A stretch of 64,000 bases of DNA from a bacterium HR33. GTDB taxonomy: Bacteria; Gemmatimonadota; Gemmatimonadetes; Gemmatimonadales; GWC2-71-9. The notes beneath the pieces are model-generated. The model did not search any database, had not been told where the DNA came from, and saw only the letters and a list, made by a program, of their open reading frames with translations. Of this stretch, positions 15,364-21,963 are shown one piece after another (position 1 is the stretch's first letter; each line of letters begins with the position of its first letter). A program made the position numbers and the translations under genes. Where the stretch lies: NCBI GenBank assembly GCA_002923375.1, contig BEIJ01000002.1, positions 310,001-374,000 on the forward strand. Direction: 5' to 3'.

Positions 15364-15425
15364 GGGCCGCTCGAGCGTTTGGCGGCGGCACTCGGCGCGG
15401 TGGAGAGCAGGACGGCAGTTTCCGG
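15364..15425 (+). pseudogene. Fragment of a second 16-residue-repeat surface-protein gene
   Basis: This 62-bp segment matches 12730-12791 of the intact repeat-protein gene at 53 of 62 bases (about 85%), beginning GGGCCGCTCGA and ending near GGCAGTTTCCGG. In the intact gene it encodes PLEGLAATLGVVESGTAVSG. The flanks on both sides do not match, and the frame is soon closed by a stop, so it is a relic of a lost paralogue. Confidence 0.7.
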
Positions 15426-15572
15426 CTGCAGAACTTGACTCACCAATCGGCGTCCGCGAGGCACGCAATCCGCCGCTCCTCGCGTGGACTAACTTACGAC
15501 GCTGAGAAGGCCACCTTCACGATAAGAGGCCGACCGTGACTCGGCCTCAGTTGGGGAAAGGCGCCGGCAAGG

Positions 15573-15680
15573 GCAACATAGATGCGGGTTCGGCGCTGAG
15601 TGTGCGGGCCGAGGTCCTGCTGGACGGGCGATTTGTCGGAATGGAGGCGAGACACCCCACCGGTGGTGTTGCGGTGCTGC
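15573..15680 (+). pseudogene. Fragment of a second beta-barrel gene (last strands only)
   Basis: Translates as NIDAGSALSVRAEVLLDG followed by RFVGMEARHPTGGVAVL. This aligns with NIDVGFGAGVGVEVSLVG and QLFRIEARHSRGVLMI of the frame-shifted barrel at about 15048-15150. Only the two or three C-terminal strands remain. It supports the idea that this region once held at least two copies of the same barrel-plus-repeat gene set. Confidence 0.55.
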
Positions 15681-15716
15681 GAACCCGGGCTCTGGGGGCT
15701 GCTGGCCCGGGACAGT

Positions 15717-16343
15717 TCACTTCCTTACGCCCGCAGCGACGAAGATGCTGATCCTCGCCGAGTCGCAACCGTCGCTGGAGCTAGCGCAGCAGTGCTCGCC
15801 TACACCGTCCACAAGCACGTCCTTCAGGCCGGAGTTTTCCAACCAGATCCGAACGTCCTCCCTCTTGAACCCCAACCAGCGATCGTGATGCTCGGTTCGC
15901 AGGAACTCGAATCGATGCTCGTCCAAGTCCGTTATGACCGCCTTCCCTCCTGACCGGAGTATGCGCGCCATCTCCCGGATCGCCGAAGGAGGATCCTCCA
16001 CGTGATGGAGATACATGTTGGCGAAAACGTAATCGACACTTTCATCGGCTAGGGGCAAACTCTCCGCCTCGCCCACCCGATAATCGATCCCTTCCACGCC
16101 GGCGAACTTCTTTCGCATCTCGGCGAGCATCGCTTCTGACTGATCCACGGCGATCACCCGCAACCCCTCGCGAACCAGACCTTCGGTAATGAAGCCAGTC
16201 CCGGCTCCGAGATCGGCGGCAATTTTCCCCCGCTGGAGCCCTGCAAGCCGGAGTGCTCTGTCTCTCACCGCTTCAGAGAAAAAGCCGGCTCGAAGCTGAT
16301 CCCAGCGGCCGGCAACCTCGTCGAAATACTGTTTGCTGTTCAT
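15717..16343 (-). CDS. Class I SAM-dependent methyltransferase with a Cys-rich C-terminus
   Basis: A 208-residue UbiE/ArsM-like methyltransferase. Motif I is ADLGAGTGF and the acidic ribose-binding residue lies in VIAVDQSEAML. VDYVFANMYLHHVEDP and ILRSGGKAVITDLDEH are the later motifs. Near the C-terminus GEHCCASSSDGC places Cys185, Cys186 and Cys193 in one strand, a feature absent from ordinary UbiE or biotin-pathway enzymes and able to bind a soft metal or metalloid. It is the last gene of a leftward operon: MarR regulator, Cys-rich peptide, hairpin, methyltransferase. The substrate is unknown. Arsenic-type methylation is possible, but the canonical ArsM cysteine pattern is not evident. Confidence 0.85.
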   Translation of the reverse strand: MNSKQYFDEVAGRWDQLRAGFFSEAVRDRALRLAGLQRGKIAADLGAGTGFITEGLVREGLRVIAVDQSEAMLAEMRKKFAGVEGIDYRVGEAESLPLADESVDYVFANMYLHHVEDPPSAIREMARILRSGGKAVITDLDEHRFEFLRTEHHDRWLGFKREDVRIWLENSGLKDVLVDGVGEHCCASSSDGCDSARISIFVAAGVRK

Positions 16344-16389
16344 AGGGCTCCCGGGCGTTCACTCAAGTTGAACCGCTCGCGCGCCGAAG

Positions 16390-16426
16390 GCGAGCCCCCC
16401 GGCATGCAAAATGCCGGGGGGCTCGC
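16390..16426 (-). promoter_or_regulatory. Perfect 16-bp hairpin between the Cys-rich peptide and the methyltransferase
   Basis: The arms 16390-16405 (GCGAGCCCCCCGGCAT) and 16411-16426 are exact complements around a 5-base loop. The stem starts 6 bases after the peptide stop codon and ends 46 bases before the methyltransferase ATG. No T-run follows on either strand, so it is not a standard intrinsic terminator. It could slow or partly stop transcription, protect the 3' end of the peptide message, or set different expression levels for the two genes. Confidence 0.75.
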
Positions 16427-16432
16427 AGTCGG

Positions 16433-16510
16433 TCAGCAACAATCGCAACAACCGGTCTCACCGCCGCAGCATCCCGGCGGGCAGCAATCGCAACAGTTGA
16501 GCACCGGCAT
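16433..16510 (-). CDS. 25-residue peptide with ten cysteines (metallothionein-like micropeptide)
   Basis: A 26-codon frame (ATG at 16510, TGA at 16433-16435) too short for usual gene callers. It is preceded by an excellent Shine-Dalgarno sequence, AAGGAGGTG, seven bases or fewer from the ATG. Ten of 25 residues are Cys, arranged as five adjacent pairs. The peptide starts MPVLN, then CCDCC, PPG, CC, GGETG and a second CCDCC at the very end. Twin CCDCC blocks around a Pro/Gly linker are well suited to bind a soft metal ion or cluster. It sits 36 bases after the MarR stop codon, on the same strand and before the methyltransferase. I know of no family with this exact pattern. A chance frame is unlikely given the ribosome site and the Cys clustering. 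Confidence 0.72.
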   Translation of the reverse strand: MPVLNCCDCCPPGCCGGETGCCDCC

Positions 16511-16546
16511 AGACCTCACCTCCTTCGGCGCCGTTCAGGGTTCGCG

Positions 16547-17062
16547 TTAATCGATCAGACAACACTTTCCACCCGAGGTGTCGATCCTTCTCTCGGCAGC
16601 CTCGCACAGCTTTTCCAAAAGGCGGACTGCGGCTTCGGCAACTTCCGGAGGGAATTCGGCCAAAATCTGCGCGTGGCGGAAAAGGAGATCTTTCTCGATC
16701 TTCCCCAGAAGCTTCCTGCCCGAGTCGGTCACCTCCACCAGAATAGCCCTGCCGTCTTCCGGATGCTCTCGCCGCCGCACGTATCCCTTCCGCTCCAGGG
16801 AGTCGAGCACCCTGCTGGCCGTGCTCTTTTCCAGGTAAAGCCCTGCCGCCAATTGGTTCACCGTGGACGGCCCCCGCTCCAAAAGGAGCCTCAGCGCGTG
16901 GCACTGGGTTACGGAGACGTCATAGCAGCAGATGCAGTCTCGGTCCTGAAAGAGCCAGGTTCTCCCCAAGCGGGTCAAAACGTCGTAAAGCTCCCGGGCT
17001 CGGGCTTGCAGGTTCGTAGAACCGACGCGAGAGACTTTAGGAGAAGCGAGTGTCTGACCCAC
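16547..17062 (-). CDS. MarR-family transcriptional regulator with two Cys clusters
   Basis: A 171-residue winged-helix repressor-like protein: TVNQLAAGLYLEKSTASRVLDSLERKGYVRRREHPEDGR is the recognition helix and wing region. An unusual N-terminal cluster, DRDCICCYDVSVTQCHAL, gives Cys43, Cys45, Cys46 and Cys54, next to the dimer interface. The chain ends GGKCCLID (Cys167, Cys168). These are plausible sensor thiols for a metal, metalloid or oxidant. The GTG start at 17062 is the only sensible one in frame. The gene leads the operon with the Cys-rich peptide and methyltransferase and probably represses its own promoter, because a palindrome overlaps the -10 box. Confidence 0.88.
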   Translation of the reverse strand: MGQTLASPKVSRVGSTNLQARARELYDVLTRLGRTWLFQDRDCICCYDVSVTQCHALRLLLERGPSTVNQLAAGLYLEKSTASRVLDSLERKGYVRRREHPEDGRAILVEVTDSGRKLLGKIEKDLLFRHAQILAEFPPEVAEAAVRLLEKLCEAAERRIDTSGGKCCLID

Positions 17063-17081
17063 GTTCTTGGCATCCGGAGAT

Positions 17082-17100
17082 TAGTTGGTACTTACAACTA
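17082..17100 (-). promoter_or_regulatory. Operator-like palindrome for the MarR regulator
   Basis: TAGTTG-N7-CAACTA is a perfect 6-bp inverted repeat of 19 bp in total. It overlaps four bases of the -10 box and the expected transcription start. Size and symmetry fit a MarR dimer site, and its position predicts repression by blocking polymerase. A weaker GTTCA-N7-TGAAC repeat lies at 16357-16373, just upstream of the methyltransferase start, and may be unrelated. Confidence 0.6.
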
Positions 17101-17125
17101 TAGTGATGGCCCTAGCGACTGTCAA
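17097..17125 (-). promoter_or_regulatory. Near-consensus sigma-70 promoter of the MarR operon
   Basis: On the minus strand TTGACA (17120-17125) and TATAGT (17097-17102) are separated by exactly 17 bases. Transcription would begin near 17090, giving a leader of about 28 bases before the GTG start at 17062. This is by far the closest match to the housekeeping consensus seen in the window, which would make the operon strongly expressed when derepressed. Confidence 0.75.
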
Positions 17126-17162
17126 GCCTCACGGCGTGGTGAATTAGCGCCACTACGAACGC

Positions 17163-18122
17163 CTAATCTCCCGATAGCACGCCCCGGGCGAGCTCGGCCT
17201 CGGCCGCGATATAGCCGAACGCGGCCCACTGATCCCGCCGCTCCACTATCGCCCGGAAAATCCGCTCCGCCTCCGCGGGACGGCCGTTATACAAATGCCA
17301 GTTTCCCACGCCGTAGGCCAGGGTGACGTTCTCCAGCGATCCGCCGGCCGGGTTGTCAGGCCGGAACAAAGAGTCCGGCGGGATGAGCCCGCGGTACATC
17401 AGCGCCAGCCGGTGATATGCCGCGTTCTCTATGATGTCCAAGCCTGGCGTGATCGGCCGGAGAAGATCGGCCGCTTCCCGATCTCGCCCCAACCTTCTCA
17501 GAGTCATGTAAAGCCAGTGGGTAGTGGCCACCAGCGCGTCGGGATTCCGCGAGACAGCGAGGCACTGGCGGTAAGCTCTCAGGGCATTTTCCAGGTCGCC
17601 CTTCAGGTAATAGGCCAGACCCAAGTGGTACCAGATGTTGAAATGAAGCGTGCTGGTGGGAATGTTCCTCGGGTTCGGGAGACCGTCGGGCTCGACCTCG
17701 TCGGGTTTTCCCGCTATGAGAGTCGCGCCCCGTTCCAGGTCTTCTATCGCCCGATCGAACTGCCGGACGGTTATGTAGCGGTGCCCGCGATGGCGGTAGA
17801 GGCGCGGATCTTCCGGAAACCGGGCCAGCGCTTGGGTGTAAACCGATATGGCTTCCCGGTAGCGGCCGAGGTATGCAGTTCGCCGGCCCACCCAGATCCA
17901 GGCTTCGGGATCTTCCGGCGATCGCTCCAGCTGCCGTCGGGCCTCGGAGAGCTGAGCTTCCCGTGCCAGCCGGATACTGTCTGGGAGCGACGGCGCCTGC
18001 AGCGTGTCTCCCAGGAGCGAGATAGCCTCGAAGCTCTGGTTTGTGCTCCTCGAAGCCTGGTCTTTCCCGCAGCTCGCCCACACGTACGTGGCGGCAACTA
18101 TTGCCCAAAAAGGTCGGATCAT
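17163..18122 (-). CDS. TPR-repeat lipoprotein
   Basis: A 319-residue protein. From ATG 18122 the N-terminus MIRPFWAIVAATYVWASC ends in a lipobox-like ASC, so lipid anchoring is probable. It has several tetratricopeptide units: EDPEAWIWVGRRTAYLGRYREAISVYTQAL, then EDPRLYRHRGHRYITVRQFDRAIEDLERG, and IWYHLGLAYYLKGDLENALRAYRQCL. Such proteins act as protein-binding scaffolds at the membrane. An upstream start at 18152 would only add ten residues before the signal and is less likely. The gene is separated from the MarR operon by its promoter region and is divergent from the next membrane protein. No specific partner can be named. Confidence 0.8.
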   Translation of the reverse strand: MIRPFWAIVAATYVWASCGKDQASRSTNQSFEAISLLGDTLQAPSLPDSIRLAREAQLSEARRQLERSPEDPEAWIWVGRRTAYLGRYREAISVYTQALARFPEDPRLYRHRGHRYITVRQFDRAIEDLERGATLIAGKPDEVEPDGLPNPRNIPTSTLHFNIWYHLGLAYYLKGDLENALRAYRQCLAVSRNPDALVATTHWLYMTLRRLGRDREAADLLRPITPGLDIIENAAYHRLALMYRGLIPPDSLFRPDNPAGGSLENVTLAYGVGNWHLYNGRPAEAERIFRAIVERRDQWAAFGYIAAEAELARGVLSGD

Positions 18123-18180
18123 GGCTTCGGCCTCCCCTCCAAACTCTAGCATCCGGTACGGAGCTGCGCGAGGACCTGCG

Positions 18181-18212
18181 GCGGCCCACTGCCTCCACTA
18201 AGGAGGTGCCGC
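18181..18212 (+). promoter_or_regulatory. Possible ribosome-site hairpin before the duplicated membrane protein
   Basis: CCTCC (18192-18196) can pair with the GGAGG of the Shine-Dalgarno site (18202-18206) across a 5-base loop. GCGGC (18181-18185) can pair with GCCGC (18208-18212), which abuts the ATG at 18213. The combined imperfect hairpin would hide the ribosome site. In GC-rich DNA such pairing can arise by chance, so the call is tentative. Confidence 0.3.
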
Positions 18213-19172
18213 ATGGCACGCAGGTCGCAGGTTGTGGTCCACGGTCTCGTCGGCGGAGCTCTTGCAGCGTTAGTTGTGGCGCTGTGGTTTCTAGTGGTCG
18301 ACTGGGTTAGCGCCGCGCCTTTCCGAACACCGGCGCTGCTGGCAAGTGTGTTCCTGCATCGGGACATCGAATCGGTTCACACCACCTTCCAGCTCGTTCT
18401 GATTTACAGTCTCTTGCACTTCGGCGTCTTTGCCTTGCTGGGCGCCGCCAGCGCGTACCTGCTCGAATCCACCGGGGCGTCGCCTAGGATCTTGATGGGT
18501 CTCATCTTTGGGCTCGCCGTTTTGAACACAATTCACTATGGGTCGCTGCTGGCTGTGGGAGAAACGTTTCTCACGGTCCTCCCGGCTGAGCACGTAGTAC
18601 TGACCAACCTTGTGGGGGGCATCGCGCTCATGACCTATCTGCACTATGCTCTCCACCCGGCCGATCCGCTCGGTGCCGCTCTGTTCAAGCATCCCGTACT
18701 CTCGCAGGGTCTAACCGCCGGGCTGATCGGCGCGCTGGTCGTCGCGCTCTGGTTCTTGGTTCTCGACACCTTGGCCGGAAGGCCCTTTTACACGCCTGCG
18801 GCCCTAGGCGCTGCCCTGTTGCTGGGGGCAGCCGGTCCGGAAGCGGTGGAACTCTCCCTCGGCATAGTGGGCGCCTATACGGTAGCTCATTTGGCGGCCT
18901 TCGCCGTGGTCGGTGTGGGTTTCGCAGTAGCAGCGCAACAATTGGAGCGAGCGCCCAACCTGTGGCTCTTGGCGCTCCTGGCCTTTATCCTGGTAGAAGT
19001 CCTTTTCGTGGCGGTGGCCGGCACCTTGGCCGATTGGGTCCTGGGCGCGCTGGGCTGGTGGGCCGTGGGACTCGGGAATCTACTCGCCGTAGGATCCATG
19101 GGCTGGTGGGTTGCGCTGAAGCGCCCCGAGCTGAGACAAAGGCTGAAGGAGGCCCCGGCGCCGAGCGTCTGA
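18213..19172 (+). CDS. Multi-pass membrane protein with an internal duplication
   Basis: A 319-residue protein with about eight hydrophobic segments. The two halves are clearly related: GLVGGALAALVVALWFLVVD and later APFRTPALLASVFL (residues about 11-48) recur as GLIGALVVALWFLVLD and RPFYTPAALGAALLL (about 168-205). Each half then has an AHLAAFAVVG/LLHFGVFALLG helix. Such inverted or parallel repeats are typical of channels and transporters, but no family motif is recognised and no charged transport signature is obvious. AAGGAGG precedes the ATG. The gene is isolated between two leftward genes, so its role cannot be inferred from context. Confidence 0.75.
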   Translation: MARRSQVVVHGLVGGALAALVVALWFLVVDWVSAAPFRTPALLASVFLHRDIESVHTTFQLVLIYSLLHFGVFALLGAASAYLLESTGASPRILMGLIFGLAVLNTIHYGSLLAVGETFLTVLPAEHVVLTNLVGGIALMTYLHYALHPADPLGAALFKHPVLSQGLTAGLIGALVVALWFLVLDTLAGRPFYTPAALGAALLLGAAGPEAVELSLGIVGAYTVAHLAAFAVVGVGFAVAAQQLERAPNLWLLALLAFILVEVLFVAVAGTLADWVLGALGWWAVGLGNLLAVGSMGWWVALKRPELRQRLKEAPAPSV

Positions 19173-19198
19173 GCAGCGGAGTGTAATCCGATTTTAGC

Positions 19199-20923
19199 TC
19201 AGGGTCTTTCTACGCGAAGTTTCTTGGCGGACGAGGCGCTCCGGCCGTCCCGGCTTCGGACCTCTATCATCAGCCTGTAATCGCCGGATTCGGCTTCGGG
19301 AAGCGCCAGCCAGAGGGATCGGGGTGTAGCTTTGGAAGCAGCCACGCGATCGATCCAGTCCAGCTTCACCACATCCCTCTTTGCGGAGCCTATGCCGAGT
19401 ACGGAGCCGAGGCGAGCGAGAAAACCGGCTTCGCGGCTCACCGTCACTCCTACCGTTACCTCACCGGAGCTTGCCGAGTACATCTCCCAGTAAACCCCTA
19501 CACCCCGGCCCTCCACTACTCGGGCCGCACCTAGCACCGCAGGGAGTACCTCCTCTAGGGACCGGGGAAGGGTATCGGCGTCCAGCGCTCCGAAAAGCAG
19601 GGGTTCGGACAGGGCGATCCCCGAATCCGGCTGCGGTGCGGCTATCCACCGCCGGGCGCGGTACGCGGTGCTGTCTGCTCCGGACAGAATTTCCAAACTG
19701 GCGATAGCGGTGCGATGCGGGTAAACGGCCGCGAGCACTCCGCGGTCACCTTGGCTCACGTGCCGTACGATCAGGGGAGTGTCGTCTGGGCCGCCCGAGA
19801 TTGCCAGCGCTGCCTCGATCTCGCGACTGCTGCGCCGGTGCGGTGGTCTACTCGCGGTAGCCGCGTCGGGGTTGGAAGCCCGCTTTTGCGGGCCGGCGGA
19901 AAGATCGTATGCCGCGACGACCACTGCCGAGTCGCCGCGGCGGAATGCGACTAGCTGGGCCTCCACCGGTTCCAAGCGCTTGGCATAGGGCACGGCGTAG
20001 GTGCTGCGGGGGAAATCCGGTTTCAACTCCCAGTCTTCACCGGCGCCAGGCTGCGGACCGAAGACCACTTCGGCCGGCGGAACGAAGCGCCTTCCCCGGG
20101 GCGGGTTGTAGGCAATGATCGCCGGCCTCAAGGCGTCGAACCGGGAAGCCGACTCGTCCCTGGCCCAGGCTACAGGCCAGCCGTAGCGGATCAGCAGCTC
20201 CTGCAGATCGCCACCCCAGCGCAGGCCGTAGGCCGAGTGCGATCCTTCCTGCATGCGATCCATTACCCGGCGCGCCAAATGCTCGGTGCGCCGCTCGTTT
20301 CCCGGCACGCTCAAAAAGGGATCCGCCAGCCACCAGATCCTCCGCTCGAGCGCCCTCCTCTCGTTGCAATCGGCTTTGCGGTAAGGGCCGTACGATCCGT
20401 CCAGGAGCAGGGAGATATCTTCCCACTCGCATCGCTCGCGCTCCGGCATGAGATCCAGCGCTTTTTCGAAAGCCGATTCCGCCGCTGCGAACTGCCGGGA
20501 CCAGTGCAGGGCGTACCCCAGCAGGGCGCTACACCACCATTCCGTACCTCTGCACCGGGAAGCTGCCCGGATCGCCTGGTCTGTCCTCCCGTCCTCCACC
20601 AGGTAGCGCACCAGCTGCCCCGCCGTCCAGTCGTCTCCCGGGAGCGCCCGGGCTACGCTGTCGAGCAGCGCTATCAGGTTCTTCCGCGCCGCCCCGATCC
20701 GAACCGGTTCTGCGGGAGGTTCCCAGGAGTCCTCTTCCTCCTCGTCGTCATGCCAAAAACAAAAGCGCCCCACGATCTCGTCGCAGCGCCTGCGGGATCC
20801 CGAATACACCCGGGGCAGGTACGCTGTGCGAACGCGCTCGAACTCGGCCTGCGCGGCCCGGGCCCGCTCCAGGGCGGCGGCGGAATCCGCCTGGACCAAG
20901 GCAGCCAGTACCAGGAACCACAT
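19199..20923 (-). CDS. Exported TPR / divergent GWxTD-domain protein, function unknown
   Basis: A 574-residue protein with a short signal-like N-terminus (MWFLVLAALVQADSAAA). The middle has helical TPR-like segments (ALLGYALHWSRQFAAAESAFEKALDLMP). WWLADPFLSVPGNERRTEHL and, further on, GGDLQELLIRYGWP resemble the GWxTD domain found in many secreted Gemmatimonadota, Acidobacteria and Bacteroidota proteins, but the GWxTD signature itself is degenerate. The last 200 residues look like beta-sandwich strands (YRLMIEVRSRDGRSA). An acidic run DDEEEEDSWEPP is notable. It starts 3 bases after the stop of the AI-2E-family gene, so the two are co-transcribed. Confidence 0.65.
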   Translation of the reverse strand: MWFLVLAALVQADSAAALERARAAQAEFERVRTAYLPRVYSGSRRRCDEIVGRFCFWHDDEEEEDSWEPPAEPVRIGAARKNLIALLDSVARALPGDDWTAGQLVRYLVEDGRTDQAIRAASRCRGTEWWCSALLGYALHWSRQFAAAESAFEKALDLMPERERCEWEDISLLLDGSYGPYRKADCNERRALERRIWWLADPFLSVPGNERRTEHLARRVMDRMQEGSHSAYGLRWGGDLQELLIRYGWPVAWARDESASRFDALRPAIIAYNPPRGRRFVPPAEVVFGPQPGAGEDWELKPDFPRSTYAVPYAKRLEPVEAQLVAFRRGDSAVVVAAYDLSAGPQKRASNPDAATASRPPHRRSSREIEAALAISGGPDDTPLIVRHVSQGDRGVLAAVYPHRTAIASLEILSGADSTAYRARRWIAAPQPDSGIALSEPLLFGALDADTLPRSLEEVLPAVLGAARVVEGRGVGVYWEMYSASSGEVTVGVTVSREAGFLARLGSVLGIGSAKRDVVKLDWIDRVAASKATPRSLWLALPEAESGDYRLMIEVRSRDGRSASSAKKLRVERP

Positions 20924-20926
20924 CTT

Positions 20927-21931
20927 TCAGCCGCCTGAGGCTTCCGCCAGGTATTCCTCCCGGTACATCCGGATGAGCTCGAAGAAGTACGACAGGGTGA
21001 GGGGGCCGATGAGAATTCCCAGGATCCCGAAGTACTGCACTCCTGCTATCGCGCCCACCAAGGTGATCATGGGGTGGATCTGCGCCCACCGGCGATAAAC
21101 CACTGGGCGTATGAAATTGTCCACCATCCCCACCACCAGGGCGCCCCAGGCCAGGAGGGCGATCCCGGCTCCCAATCGGCCGTCGAGCACCAAAGCGGCA
21201 GCTCCCGGGGCCCACACCATCCCGCTCCCCACGATGGGAAGAATGGCGAAGATGGCCGTGACGAAACCCCAGAACAGCGCGTTGGACAAGTCCAGGACGT
21301 AAAACGCCACCCCCACGAGCACGCCTTGAATCACCGCGATCAGCAATGTTCCCACCAGAGTAGAGTAGGTCACGTCTCTAAATCGCTGGCGCAGGCGTTC
21401 CACATTGTTTTCCGAAAACGGGATGTAGGAGCGCGCCAGTTCCCACGCTTTGTCCGGATGGAGCAGCAGGTAGTACAGACCAAAAAAGGCGATGGTGAGA
21501 TTGAGCGCCAGTCGCGCCGCGGTGCCGATAAGGCCGAAGGCGCTAGAGCCGATCCACGCCACGACGTTTTCGCCCAGGCCCACGAGCATCGGCCCGACTT
21601 CGAACTCTCCGATCTGCAGTCCCGCCAAACGCTGAAGGAGAGGGCTCTGGACCACGCCGCCGGCGATCTGGCGCGCCTGATTGACTACCAGCCCGGCGAA
21701 GGAAATGCCCGGCAGGAGGATCAAGACCACGGCGAAAGCGGTAAGCAGGAACGCCGACGCCGAGGGCGCGATCCACCGGCGCACCACATTGTTAAGCGGG
21801 GCGAGCATGACGTACAACACCACTGCTCCGATCAGTCCGGTAGCGTAAGAGGCGAGGGTGATCGCCAGCCCCGCCGCGAGGAGAAGAATGAGAACGGCAG
21901 CTCTCTGCCGCTTGCTGTCGAGAAAGGGCAT
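20927..21931 (-). CDS. AI-2E/PerM-family transporter
   Basis: A 334-residue inner-membrane protein with about seven to eight hydrophobic segments. Family features include an N-terminal helix pair (AAVLILLLAAGLAITL, GLIGAVVLYVMLAPLNNVV), the cytoplasmic region with FRDVTYSTLVGTLLIAVIQG, and the C-terminal FWGFVTAIFAILPIVGSGMVWAPGAA and GILGILIGPLTLSYFFELIRMY motifs. Members are variously linked to autoinducer-2 export, sodium/proton antiport or permease roles; which applies here cannot be told. It lies between the TPR/GWxTD-like gene (3-bp gap) and the protease-propeller-barrel gene (32-bp gap), all leftward, probably one operon. Confidence 0.88.
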   Translation of the reverse strand: MPFLDSKRQRAAVLILLLAAGLAITLASYATGLIGAVVLYVMLAPLNNVVRRWIAPSASAFLLTAFAVVLILLPGISFAGLVVNQARQIAGGVVQSPLLQRLAGLQIGEFEVGPMLVGLGENVVAWIGSSAFGLIGTAARLALNLTIAFFGLYYLLLHPDKAWELARSYIPFSENNVERLRQRFRDVTYSTLVGTLLIAVIQGVLVGVAFYVLDLSNALFWGFVTAIFAILPIVGSGMVWAPGAAALVLDGRLGAGIALLAWGALVVGMVDNFIRPVVYRRWAQIHPMITLVGAIAGVQYFGILGILIGPLTLSYFFELIRMYREEYLAEASGG

Positions 21932-21963
21932 CCTTGTTTGCGGCGTCCGATTCTAGAGCCGCT

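Larger units (their letters stand above)
15186..15716. other. Gene-free decayed stretch holding two recognisable gene fragments
   Basis: About 530 bp without an intact gene. Apart from the two fragments listed separately (15364-15425 and 15573-15680) no start, ribosome site or conserved frame is visible, and stops occur in all frames. Base composition is like that of the neighbours. It looks like degraded, formerly coding DNA at the end of the accessory region. Confidence 0.6.
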
